A DNA stretch of 48,764 nt, taken from assembly GCA_026389335.1 (NCBI GenBank), contig JAPLIB010000149.1, positions 1 through 48,764 of the forward strand, given 5' to 3'. The stretch's first letter is position 1; each line of letters starts with the position of its first letter. The translations under genes were made by a program, and so were the position numbers. Below, in pieces: positions 41,240-48,764 of this stretch. The notes below the pieces were generated by a model. It was not told where the DNA came from. It saw nothing but the letters and a program-made list of their open reading frames with translations, and made no database searches. The DNA comes from Cyanobacteriota bacterium. Lineage in GTDB: Bacteria; Cyanobacteriota; Cyanobacteriia; PCC-6307; Cyanobiaceae.

Positions 41240-43849
41240 ATGGCAGCGTCGGACGCCAGCACAGCTCCAAGGTCTGGCTCGGATGTGTCCGGGACCTTGC
41301 TGGCCAAGGACTCGACCGTTGACATGCCCCAAGGCAACGCCTTGCTCCGTACCAATCCTTCTGATGCCCAGGTTTTCGATTCGCCCCTGGCTGGGGGGCA
41401 AGACTCAACCAATAGCGGCTTAGCCGGGCTGATACGCACGGTCAAGCGGCGACAAGGCCTTTTTCTATTTACATTCGCCGTGGTCACCGGTGCCCTGGCA
41501 ATCAACACGCTGCGGCAAAGAATTTTTTCGCCCGTGTATGAGGGCGGTTTCCAGATGCAAATCAGCAATCCCTTTGAATCCAGGGGTGGTGGCAACCAAG
41601 GATCAAGTGGGTCGGTTGAGGCCTTGGCCCGTAGCAACTTCAACTTTGATCTTCCAAGCCTCGTCGTGCTGATGCGAAGCCCCCTGCTGATCAAGACGAT
41701 CGCGGAAAAGGAAGGAGTTGGGATCGGTGAACTCATCGGCAATCTCTCGATCGGCGCTGCCTCAGAAAGCGTTCAGAACGTGTTGAATGTCAGCCTTCGC
41801 TGGCCGGATCCCGTCAAGGGTCGTCAAATACTCAACCAGCTCTCCCAAACCTACACACGCTTCTCACTGACCCAGAGGCAAGAAGCCATGGCTTCCGGGG
41901 TGAAGTTCCTGGATCAACAGGCGCCCGACATCATGCGACGAGTGGAAGGACTCCAGAATGAGATGTTGAACTTCCGTAAACGCAATAATAATCTGGATCC
42001 GGCAGACAATGCCCGCAGCATTCTTGGTGCACGGGAAGCGCTGATTAGTGAACTCAGAGGGCTACAGAGGCAACAGGTTGAACTCACAAGCCGGCTGGCC
42101 TCGATTCAATCAGGCAAATTGCAATGGCAACCCAGTGGTGCGCCTACAGCCATCGAACAACTGGGACGGGAAGGCGTGCTTGTTCCCGGTCGTGGTGCCG
42201 GAGCGGAAGTGGCCAAAGGTACTGGCACTCCACTGGAACAATTTAATCAATTTGAAACTGAGCTCGCCGGTGCTCGTGCCACCTATCGAGAAGATTCACC
42301 AACCGTCCAATCAATACTAGCCAGACGCAACGCCTTACTCCCAGTGGTCCAACAGCAAGCTGGAGATGGGGTAAGAGCCCAGCTGTTGGCTAATGTAGCG
42401 GAACAAGATGAGATTAATCGCCAAATTCTGCTGCTGAATCAGAATTTCCGCAATAATCCTATCAAGATGAAGGAGTTTGACGATTTGCAACAGAGGTTGT
42501 CGATCGCCAGGGAACATTATTCCTCCTACATCCAAGCCCGCGAAAACTTCCGCCTTGAATTGGCCCGCTCCACCACTCCTTGGAAAGTGATCAGCCCGGC
42601 GGAGTTCGCCGATGTGCCAGTCGAACCCAATATTCAGAAAAGTTTGCTGAGAGCCTTAATGGTGGGCTTATTGGCTGGACTGGGTGCAGCAATTCTGCGG
42701 GAGCGTACCGACAACGTTTTCCACACTCCGATGGATGTCGAACGGGAACTGCAGCTGCCTGTACTTGGCCTGATTCCCTATCTCCCTCTGGAACCTGGTC
42801 TGGAAATCTCCAGTAGCATTGCCAAAATGTCAGCGAGTGAGCGATTCGCGATCAAGGAATCTCTGCGCAGCCTGTTCACGACCTTCAGGCTATTACGGGC
42901 CGATCGCAACATCCGGATGGTTGGAATTACCTCTTCCACCCAAGGGGAAGGTAAATCAACAGCCGTTACGATTTTTGGCCGCACCCTTTCCGATCTCGGC
43001 TTGAAGGTACTCATCATCGATGCCGACATGAGGCTGCCGATGCAAACCCGGTACCTCGGAGTTGAGCAGGGGGAAGGCCTCTCCACCCTGCTCTCAGATT
43101 CGCGCGTCAAAGCCACTGAATTGATCCAAGCCATCAGTGAAAACTTTGATATTCTGCCAGCAGGTCCCAAACCTCCCGACCCAGCCAAGCTGCTGAACTC
43201 CAGTCGCTGCCAAGAAGTAGTGGATGAGGTGAGGGCCCTGGCTCGCTACGACATCGTGCTGTGGGATGCGCCACCGTGTCTGATGCTCTCCGACCCGATC
43301 CTGTTGGGGGAAAAACTCGATGGAATCCTGTTCTTAGTGGGCCTTGGCAAGGTGAGCCGTGATCTGGCCCCCCAAGCGTGCCGTCGCATCAAAGCAACCG
43401 GGGTGGACGTACTTGGGCTGATTTGCAACCAGGTTTCCTTCCCAAGCCGCCTAAACGATTACGGCTATGAATATGGCTATTACTACCATTATGCCTACGC
43501 TGGCGCATACGGCAAAACAGACAAAGGATACGGAAAATATGGTCGAGGACTCAATGGATATATCGCACGCTATCGCGATTCCTATTTACGCACTGGCGAC
43601 TCAGGAAACCATGACAAGAATAGCTATTTAGGCAAATCCTATCAAGAAGCAGCTGTTTCACACGAGGAAAGCAATTCCGAAGCTCCATCCGGTAACATAG
43701 AAATAAACCAAGTCAATGGCAGCAAACAAATCAAAATCCTGGGAGCTTCAGAAAACAAAACCAGTCGCAACCCAGTAACGGCTTCCCTTGGCTGGCTTCG
43801 ACGCAATTTGCGCAATCCATTCAGCCGAAAGCCAAAAAGCCGCCACTGA
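41240..43849 (+). CDS. Wzc-like chain-length regulator / bacterial tyrosine autokinase
   Basis: An 869-residue single-polypeptide BY-kinase. A Wzz domain begins with a membrane helix (about 71-90, RRQGLFLFTFAVVTGALAIN) and ends with the second helix (about 468-486, SLLRALMVGLLAGLGAAIL), with coiled-coil between. The kinase has Walker A SSTQGEGKST (565-574), Walker A' LIIDADMR (591-598) and Walker B IVLWDAPP (672-679). A Tyr cluster spans 741-782 with 14 Tyr in 42 residues, the usual autophosphorylation tail, but it is followed by 87 extra residues ending in a basic FSRKPKSRH. ATG 41240 is the likely start. It should control polymer length together with the Wza-like protein and be reset by the phosphatase at 44044. 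Confidence 0.93.
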   Translation: MAASDASTAPRSGSDVSGTLLAKDSTVDMPQGNALLRTNPSDAQVFDSPLAGGQDSTNSGLAGLIRTVKRRQGLFLFTFAVVTGALAINTLRQRIFSPVYEGGFQMQISNPFESRGGGNQGSSGSVEALARSNFNFDLPSLVVLMRSPLLIKTIAEKEGVGIGELIGNLSIGAASESVQNVLNVSLRWPDPVKGRQILNQLSQTYTRFSLTQRQEAMASGVKFLDQQAPDIMRRVEGLQNEMLNFRKRNNNLDPADNARSILGAREALISELRGLQRQQVELTSRLASIQSGKLQWQPSGAPTAIEQLGREGVLVPGRGAGAEVAKGTGTPLEQFNQFETELAGARATYREDSPTVQSILARRNALLPVVQQQAGDGVRAQLLANVAEQDEINRQILLLNQNFRNNPIKMKEFDDLQQRLSIAREHYSSYIQARENFRLELARSTTPWKVISPAEFADVPVEPNIQKSLLRALMVGLLAGLGAAILRERTDNVFHTPMDVERELQLPVLGLIPYLPLEPGLEISSSIAKMSASERFAIKESLRSLFTTFRLLRADRNIRMVGITSSTQGEGKSTAVTIFGRTLSDLGLKVLIIDADMRLPMQTRYLGVEQGEGLSTLLSDSRVKATELIQAISENFDILPAGPKPPDPAKLLNSSRCQEVVDEVRALARYDIVLWDAPPCLMLSDPILLGEKLDGILFLVGLGKVSRDLAPQACRRIKATGVDVLGLICNQVSFPSRLNDYGYEYGYYYHYAYAGAYGKTDKGYGKYGRGLNGYIARYRDSYLRTGDSGNHDKNSYLGKSYQEAAVSHEESNSEAPSGNIEINQVNGSKQIKILGASENKTSRNPVTASLGWLRRNLRNPFSRKPKSRH

Positions 43850-43850
43850 T

Positions 43851-43876
43851 GTCAATCAAGGTCGCTCTTGATTGAC
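43851..43876. terminator. 10-bp stem-loop after the Wzc-like gene
   Basis: GTCAATCAAG (43851-43860) pairs perfectly with CTTGATTGAC (43867-43876) over a 6-base loop, starting 1 base after the stop. It is not followed by a T-run on the plus strand, so it may act as an mRNA-stabilising or factor-assisted terminator. The remainder of the gap to 44044 is AT-rich (TAGTAGTTTTTTGATATA near 43923) with no gene. Confidence 0.55.
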
Positions 43877-44043
43877 AAGATCATGAAGCGCAGAGAATCC
43901 CACACAAATGCCACAACTAGAATAGTAGTTTTTTGATATATTTTTGCTTAGCATAAAACAGGCACGACGTCGCTTGAAACCAGCAGAGCCGGAGTTACCA
44001 CCATTAGGTCATTATTGTTATGATCAACTAAACAGCAAGAAGG

Positions 44044-44571
44044 TCAATACTTTAACACTTGCTCCAGCAGTTCTAGGTGATCATAAATAGGCAGTGCAGC
44101 GGGATGGCAGCGACGAACCCATTCCAAAGCAGCATAAATATCAATCTTGCGACGCCGTGCCGTGAGGCCAACAGCGATCAGTGGTGAACGCTCAATCCCG
44201 GCCAAGCAATGGAGATAAACAGGTGCCCCTTCGTCCAGCAGGGCTTCTGCAGTGCTGAGAGCCATTAGCAAACGTTCGGGTTTAAGTCCTTCCTGCTGGC
44301 GATGATCTGGGATTGACACTCTCGCGCTTTGCCATCCCTGGGGTATCGGCGCTAATCCCTCTTCCTGCGGATAGCAGCAACTGAAACGACCTCGCAAGCC
44401 AGCCTCCTCTAATTGCTGCCAATGCAAGGTGTTGGCAGGCATGGGACCAATAGCTAGTTGATTGGTAAGAATCCAGCTGTAGGGAAGAGGCTGACCAAAG
44501 GGTAAACCACCACCCTCACGGCTAAGGACTGGACGACGCCCAAACCAACGCGAAAACAAATTTCCACTCAT
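44044..44571 (-). CDS. Dual-specificity/tyrosine protein phosphatase
   Basis: A 175-residue PTP-superfamily enzyme with the P-loop HCLAGIERSP (His121, Cys122, Arg128, Ser129) and a candidate general acid Asp89 in SIPDH. The N-terminus (FSRWFGRRP) is basic and about 25 residues long before the domain. The expected partner is the Wzc-like kinase whose gene ends 194 bases away on the opposite strand; such phosphatases normally dephosphorylate the Tyr cluster. It is the last gene of the glycosyltransferase - exosortase - partner - phosphatase operon, 8 bases after the previous stop. Confidence 0.9.
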   Translation of the reverse strand: MSGNLFSRWFGRRPVLSREGGGLPFGQPLPYSWILTNQLAIGPMPANTLHWQQLEEAGLRGRFSCCYPQEEGLAPIPQGWQSARVSIPDHRQQEGLKPERLLMALSTAEALLDEGAPVYLHCLAGIERSPLIAVGLTARRRKIDIYAALEWVRRCHPAALPIYDHLELLEQVLKY

Positions 44572-44579
44572 CTGTTGGA

Positions 44580-45239
44580 CTATTTATGCACAGTTGAAGA
44601 GACAGAAGCGAGAATGTCTCGCCAGATCTTGACGGCAGGTGGTTCGGTAGTTGCACTGCGCAGACTGACAAGGATACACCTAAGCTTGCGTGTGGGCTGG
44701 AGACCCAACAGACCTTTGACCGTATCAATCGGACCAGCCACTTGCTGATCGGCAGCCTTCCCAAGAGCCTCTGCAGTGATCGCCATGGTGGCAAGACCTG
44801 CGCTTCCGGATAACAGACAAGTCTGATAGGCAGGCCGCCCCTTGATCAGACCAGCTGCACTGCTAGGCGTGGGAATGTCGAGCCGGCGAGACACAAGAGA
44901 AAGGGAAGGTTGATCACGGCCGAGGAATGAAGTCTGAAAAGTCTTACGTTGGCGCACACTGCCATGAACTATACGTAACTCTGATCCATCAGAGAGCTTC
45001 CAGCCAAGGATGGGCGAGAGGGACCTCTCATAACTGCGAACAGCAGGCAAGATAGTCAGAGGCTTGGGATTAAGCCCAGCCTTGGTGAGACTGGATAAAA
45101 GAAGGGCAGCAGGTAAATCCTGGGCACGGGGCCAACGGGGTACCAGCAGACCCTGCAGAGCGGCAAAAGCAGAAAGAGCTACCAGAAGAAAAAACCAACG
45201 GCACAGCAGAGAATCCTGGATTAACGGAGCAGGTCTCAT
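44580..45239 (-). CDS. Cyanoexosortase A system-associated protein (putative)
   Basis: A 219-residue protein with an N-terminal membrane segment (WFFLLVALSAFAALQGLLV, about 15-33) and an extracytoplasmic domain with LGWKLSDGSELRIVHGSVRQRKTF in pieces, PAYQTCLLSG and LRCILVSLRSA. It is directly downstream of and overlaps the exosortase stop by 4 bases (45236-45239), the position occupied by the system-associated protein of cyanoexosortase A loci. The call rests mainly on context, topology and size. The domain recalls EpsI-like exosortase partners, but I cannot confirm homology. Confidence 0.65.
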   Translation of the reverse strand: MRPAPLIQDSLLCRWFFLLVALSAFAALQGLLVPRWPRAQDLPAALLLSSLTKAGLNPKPLTILPAVRSYERSLSPILGWKLSDGSELRIVHGSVRQRKTFQTSFLGRDQPSLSLVSRRLDIPTPSSAAGLIKGRPAYQTCLLSGSAGLATMAITAEALGKAADQQVAGPIDTVKGLLGLQPTRKLRCILVSLRSATTEPPAVKIWRDILASVSSTVHK

Positions 45240-46246
45240 GAATGCAATTCCTCAGTATCTGCAACCAGCTGGGGAGGCAACTCACGCTCTAAGAGATTGA
45301 TATATAAAATTCCGTAGACGAAAACGGCTACTCCAGAAAACAGGAGGGAGCCAGTTTCATCATGAAAAAAGGTAAAAAGAGGACTACCCTTGCCCTGGCC
45401 AACGCTGGCACAGCCTGCAAGTAGTGCAATACGAATGGTATTGCAGACCAGACCGATTGCCGGTGCTGCGGCAAATAGCAATAGACGACTGAGCCAGGAA
45501 CGAATGCGAAAAGCCAGCATGAAGATTAGGCCCACGCAGAGGATTTGGGCCATCATGTCGAGTCCGTTACACTCCGCCAGCACTTGAACTCCACCACCGG
45601 GCAGCATCACGCTGCGACCCTTGACCACCACATCAAGACCCAGAATCGATAGCCAAAAACCGGCTCCGCGAGCAGTCAAGAAGCTCAGCGGTGCCTCCGG
45701 CAGCAGCCTCATCAACAACGCATAGGAGGGCAATAGCAGCAGACATAACAATGGATCCCTGAATCGAGTGAGATCACGAAGCGGTAGGCAAAGCAAGGTG
45801 AGGGCCAACCCAGCCAGGGGTGCCAGCACATAGATCATGCCATCCCAGTAAAGGATCACCGCGGTACGGGCCAAGACCCAGAGCAGCAGGAACGTACCCA
45901 GCAGCAGGCCGATCAGGCCAGGCCTGGGATGGAGATCCTGAAGCTGATCCTCGATACAAATCAGGGCACCACCCCAGATCATCACGGCTAGCACCGTGAC
46001 ATTGGCCGACTGACTGGTATGAAACACGGCGCTATTCTGAGTCGCGACCAGCAACGCCAGCAGTAACCAGAGATTTCTTAGGGTCGGCGGCGGAATCGCG
46101 GGCAACCAAGTCCGTAATGAATCAGGAAGCTTCTGCCGGAATGCATCCAAGCGACCATTAAGGATGCCAACCGCTGGAATATTCAGCGCCGACAAATCAG
46201 GTTTTGGGTTCTCATGTGCCAATTTAACGATGCCTTGAATGCTCAC
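45236..46246 (-). CDS. Exosortase, cyanoexosortase A-like
   Basis: Integral-membrane transpeptidase expected to process PEP-CTERM proteins. From GTG 46246 it has 336 residues with about eight hydrophobic helices. The catalytic residues are present in order: Cys226 (LAECNGLDMM), Arg272 (CNTIRIALLAG) and His295 (FFHDETGSLLF). The family usually has a small residue after Cys (CSG); here it is CNG. The frame is open far upstream but overlaps the glycosyltransferase there; GTG 46246 is 28 bases after that gene's stop and leaves the conserved part intact. Substrates were not found in this window. Confidence 0.85.
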   Translation of the reverse strand: MSIQGIVKLAHENPKPDLSALNIPAVGILNGRLDAFRQKLPDSLRTWLPAIPPPTLRNLWLLLALLVATQNSAVFHTSQSANVTVLAVMIWGGALICIEDQLQDLHPRPGLIGLLLGTFLLLWVLARTAVILYWDGMIYVLAPLAGLALTLLCLPLRDLTRFRDPLLCLLLLPSYALLMRLLPEAPLSFLTARGAGFWLSILGLDVVVKGRSVMLPGGGVQVLAECNGLDMMAQILCVGLIFMLAFRIRSWLSRLLLFAAAPAIGLVCNTIRIALLAGCASVGQGKGSPLFTFFHDETGSLLFSGVAVFVYGILYINLLERELPPQLVADTEELHS

Positions 46247-46274
46247 AGGACATACGTATACATAGCTTGATCGC

Positions 46275-47699
46275 TCACCACTGCCGTTCAACTCCTGGCT
46301 TCCAGCTTGAGACCCCCAGCCCCATGGGGCTAATGCTCTGGGGAATCGGCAGGGCGTCGGCATCAGCAAAAATCGGTTTAGAATAGGACTTGATACCCAG
46401 TGGCAGGTGACGCGCAAGCAGCTCGGCGTAAGCTTGCACGACCAGGGCGGGCGTCGCTGTGGCCAACAAATGGCGGCGTCCCGCTTCGCCAAGCTGTTGA
46501 GCCAGGCCAGGAGCGGCCACCAGCGATCGGATGAAATTTGCAAGAGCTTCAGCCTCACCGCTGGCGAAGGCACTACCGCAGCCAGCACGGGCAATTTCCG
46601 TGCGCAGGTAGGAACGGGGTGCACAGATCGCAGCCACGGGACAAGCTGCAGCCAGATGGCCATAAAGCTTGCTCGGGGCCACCTGTCCCTCAGCAGCCTC
46701 GAGCAGACTGACAATGGCCAGGTCTGCGGCGGCAAGAAGTTCCGGCAGATCGGCGGCGTCCTGGTATGGCAGAAAACGCACATTCGGCAACGTCCAGGCT
46801 TCCACCTGTTCCACAAGGAAGCGATGCTGGGCACCAGCCCCTACGATCAACACAGTGATCTGCGGCTCGTGGCGCAATAGCCTTGCAGACTGCAGCAGGG
46901 TATCGAGGTCGTGACAACGACCTTGATTGCCGGAATAAAGGACTGTGAAACTATCGCCAAGGCCGTGGCGATGAATAAAATGATTGTATTGCTTGGGAAT
47001 GGGAGCGATCAGCTCTGGATCAGCCCAGCTAGGGATGACCGTGATTGGCGTGCGCATAGAGGGGTAATGTTGACACAAATGCTCCTGCATGGTGGCGCTC
47101 AGCACTATGATTTCGCTGGCGGCCGTGAAACTGCTTGCTTGCAGTAAATGCCAGAGGCGGGCAACCGGGTGATCAGCAGCAATAACACCGAGCGAAACGG
47201 CAATATCGGGGTAAAGATCATAAACCAACACGACGTAGGGCGCTCGCGTCAACAGATGACACAACCAGCCGACGATCGGTAGGTAGGCCGGCTCGGTGGT
47301 GAAAAGCAGTAAATCCCCACGGCGGCACTGGCGCAGCAGCCGTAACAGGGTGCGCAGGCAGAACAACAGGCTGTTGACCACCCGACCGCGGATGCGCTCC
47401 GGCCAAAAGCGGGACGTGGCGGTACGGCGGATGCAGCGGTTGGGCAGGAATTCGATCCGCTCAGCCTGATTAGCGTGAAAGGCGTAGCCTGGCTGACCGG
47501 TCAGGACCAGATTCTGCAGGCCACGCTCAGCTAAGCGGCGCGAAAGATCTTCGATGAACTGGCCCGTGGCGGCAAAATCAGGCGGAAAATATTGGGAGAC
47601 AATGGTGAGCCGAGCCAGACGGGAGCGCTCTCCCCGCCATCGGAGGCGATCGGCAAGCTTCCGCAGCGGAAGTCGTGAGGAGAAGGAAAATCCGTACAT
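46275..47699 (-). CDS. GT4-type glycosyltransferase
   Basis: Polysaccharide-assembly glycosyltransferase of the GT-B fold, resembling WcaI-like proteins. From ATG 47699 the protein has 474 residues: IVSQYFPPDFAATGQFIEDL at the start, LVLTGQPGYAF, VVLVYDLYPDIAVSLGVI, then the C-terminal half with FTVLYSGNQGRCHDLDTLL, VLIVGAGAQHRFL and the EGQVAPSKLYGHLAAACPV nucleotide-sugar motif. An additional upstream start at 47765 is less likely. The last 60 residues are a nonconserved extension. It is the first gene of the exosortase operon. Confidence 0.9.
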   Translation of the reverse strand: MYGFSFSSRLPLRKLADRLRWRGERSRLARLTIVSQYFPPDFAATGQFIEDLSRRLAERGLQNLVLTGQPGYAFHANQAERIEFLPNRCIRRTATSRFWPERIRGRVVNSLLFCLRTLLRLLRQCRRGDLLLFTTEPAYLPIVGWLCHLLTRAPYVVLVYDLYPDIAVSLGVIAADHPVARLWHLLQASSFTAASEIIVLSATMQEHLCQHYPSMRTPITVIPSWADPELIAPIPKQYNHFIHRHGLGDSFTVLYSGNQGRCHDLDTLLQSARLLRHEPQITVLIVGAGAQHRFLVEQVEAWTLPNVRFLPYQDAADLPELLAAADLAIVSLLEAAEGQVAPSKLYGHLAAACPVAAICAPRSYLRTEIARAGCGSAFASGEAEALANFIRSLVAAPGLAQQLGEAGRRHLLATATPALVVQAYAELLARHLPLGIKSYSKPIFADADALPIPQSISPMGLGVSSWKPGVERQW

Positions 47700-48183
47700 T
47701 AGTGCATTAAATATGCTTATCTGATTATTCTTGACCGAAACCAACTGGCTTGTGAAGCTGAACACATGCCGCTGACACCTCGAGAAACGACATTAAGGCC
47801 TGATGGGAGGGAAAATCCGAAGTGCAACCAAGGCCAGTTTCAATTTTAGGCTTGGCTTGGGGTCGACCGGAAGGAAACGGGCCTACGGGCCCCAAGAGTT
47901 TGACAGATCCTCGCCCTCCACCAAGGCGGCAGAAGCGATGCAGATAATGGAGATGCTGGGCTTAGCCCTGCTAAGGCTTGAGCCTTACGGGATACAGCCC
48001 TCAAGAAAAGCTCAGGAATGGCAGCGAAACATGTTGGTGCGCGCTTGCGGATGACGTCCGAAGATGCTGGAGTAAGGACAGTCTGCATGGCATGTGCCAT
48101 CAAATGATGATGTGGATTGAAGCCTGAGTTGGTGAAACCCGTTTTGAGCAGCCTGATAAGCCACTCTATCCGAGCCAAGGAAC
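47700..48183. other. Intergenic region, no recognisable gene
   Basis: About 480 bases before the glycosyltransferase start. Open frames on both strands (plus 47803-48054, minus 47846-48215) have no protein-like pattern I recognise. The first 60 bases (47700-47760) are more AT-rich and are a plausible promoter for the operon. The rest may be decayed coding sequence, as the adjacent acetyltransferase is itself broken. Confidence 0.5.
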
Positions 48184-48636
48184 TCAGAGCTGGCGGTACA
48201 AGCGAGGGCCCACAATCACGGCCAGATTGCCCCGCCTGATCACCCCTGGAGCGATCAGGCCACCGCCAACGGCGCCCACGGAACCACGGCCCCTCACCGA
48301 CGACGATGCCTGGGGCCAACACGGCGCAGGCCGCGATCCAGGCATCGGAGTCGACCGTGACCGGACCCAGCCACAGGCCAAAATCCATGCAGCGGTAATC
48401 GTGGTTGCCGGTGCACAGTTAGGCACCTTGGGAGAGGCAGGCCCGATCCCCCAGGGAAACGGGAGCCAGATTGTCGATCCAGACATCCGCACCAAACCAG
48501 CAGTGGTTACCGCAACGGAAACGCCAGGGGAATTTGACCCGCAGACCCGGCTTGAGACGCCACGGCGTCCCAGTCTGGTACCAAAAAGGCGCAGCAGAGC
48601 GACCCGCCAACCAGATCCTGGCAGCCCAGGGCTCAT
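48184..48636 (-). pseudogene. Hexapeptide (WcaF-like) acetyltransferase, decayed
   Basis: Three consecutive frames together rebuild a left-handed beta-helix O-acetyltransferase of the colanic-acid WcaF type: WRVALLRLFGTRLGRRGV, then LKPGLRVKFPWRFRCGNHCWFGADVWIDNLAPVSLGDRACLSQGA (in pieces), LCTGNHDYRCMDFGLWLGP, AWIAACAVLAPGIVVGEG and a last LIAPGVIRRGNLAVIVG. Damage: a frameshift near 48555, a nonsense codon TAA at 48419-48421 where YLCTGNHDY would read Tyr, and a second frameshift near 48285. It is therefore inactive. Confidence 0.8.
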
Positions 48637-48642
48637 TAGAAG

Positions 48643-48762
48643 TTACCCAGAAGCCTGTGGCTGAGCAAGTTCTCGCCAGCCCAGGAGCTCCAGCATTCCC
48701 CTGATGTCGTGAGCCAGGGCGGCCAGCCCCTCGGTGATCGACCAGAACCCATCGAGCCGCAG
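48643..48762 (-). CDS. C-terminal fragment of a CDS continuing beyond the window
   Basis: The frame is open from the right edge to TAA 48643-48645 and gives LRLDGFWSITEGLAALAHDI followed by RGMLELLGWRELAQPQASG. The amphipathic helical ending could belong to a glycosyltransferase or other surface-polysaccharide protein, but 39 residues are too few to decide. It ends 7 bases before the acetyltransferase pseudogene start on the same strand, suggesting an operon. Confidence 0.5.
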   Translation of the reverse strand: MRLDGFWSITEGLAALAHDIRGMLELLGWRELAQPQASG

Positions 48763-48764
48763 CG

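Noticed and set aside
45236-46834. Long upstream extension of the exosortase frame
   Set aside because: It overlaps the conserved C-terminal half of the glycosyltransferase; the exosortase-like hydrophobic pattern begins only after 46246.
47803-48054. 83-residue plus-strand frame in the right-hand gap
   Set aside because: No known pattern and no supporting context; possibly old decayed DNA.
1-48764. CRISPR array, rRNA or further tRNA genes
   Set aside because: No regularly spaced direct repeats of 25-40 bases and no other cloverleaf was recognised; this was a reading by eye, not a profile search.

Overview
The window looks like chromosome of a high-GC picocyanobacterium of the Cyanobium / freshwater Synechococcus type. 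The evidence is a CpcS/CpeS-type phycobiliprotein lyase, several cyanobacteria-restricted families (DUF3122, DUF3611, TIGR03792, a cyanoexosortase A-like protein), a ThiE with the cyanobacterial N-terminal extension, scattered HIP1 octamers (GCGATCGC, for example 4543-4550, 7078-7085, 9588-9595) and a tRNA without an encoded CCA. Genus and strain are inferred from gene content only.

Layout. (1) 1-2.6 kb is mobile-element debris: an IS3-like transposase broken by a deletion and by a perfect 46-bp tandem duplication, a fused IS1182-like remnant, and a tyrosine recombinase beside tRNA-Ala(GGC). This looks like the end of an integrated element that continues to the left. (2) 2.7-18.5 kb is mostly housekeeping: lexA with a LexA-box-like palindrome just upstream, a GHL10 glycosidase-like secreted protein, argF, ftsH, a SRAP/HMCES-type DNA-protein crosslink protein with a disordered tail ending in a possible beta-clamp motif, DUF427, a tightly overlapping group GH116 - DUF3122 - ribD - mscS, a FAD2-like desaturase and three dispersed Nif11-domain small proteins. 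(3) 18.8-22.9 kb holds a lower-GC secreted DUF4114/GDSL/RTX esterase-like protein and a GH57 protein. (4) 22.9-39 kb is again core metabolism: cobL, DUF192, an OmpR-like regulator with a degenerate receiver, nadK, pheS, surE, ribF, thiE-thiS, a DUF1517 protein, larB, TIGR03792, ispF, trmD, a bilin lyase and era. Very small genes are visible here that a length cut-off would miss: a 40-residue membrane peptide between ribF and thiE, and a 35-residue CxxC peptide near cobL. (5) 38.8-48.8 kb is a lower-GC exopolysaccharide/exosortase locus: Wza-like exporter plus an unknown membrane protein, divergent from a Wzc-like tyrosine autokinase; facing them is an operon of glycosyltransferase, cyanoexosortase A-like peptidase, its partner protein and a tyrosine/dual-specificity phosphatase; then a decayed hexapeptide acetyltransferase at the right edge.

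How they fit together. Wza, Wzc and the phosphatase form the classical export/phosphorylation cycle of polysaccharide polymerisation. The exosortase operon puts protein sorting to the surface in the same locus, although no PEP-CTERM substrate was seen in the window. LexA and the SRAP protein link to DNA damage. Many neighbours overlap by 4 bp (ATGA/GTGA), so translational coupling is common. I found no clear wholly new system. The strongest leads for novelty are the SRAP clamp-motif tail, the degenerate-receiver regulator, the unknown Wza neighbour and the overlooked mini-ORFs.
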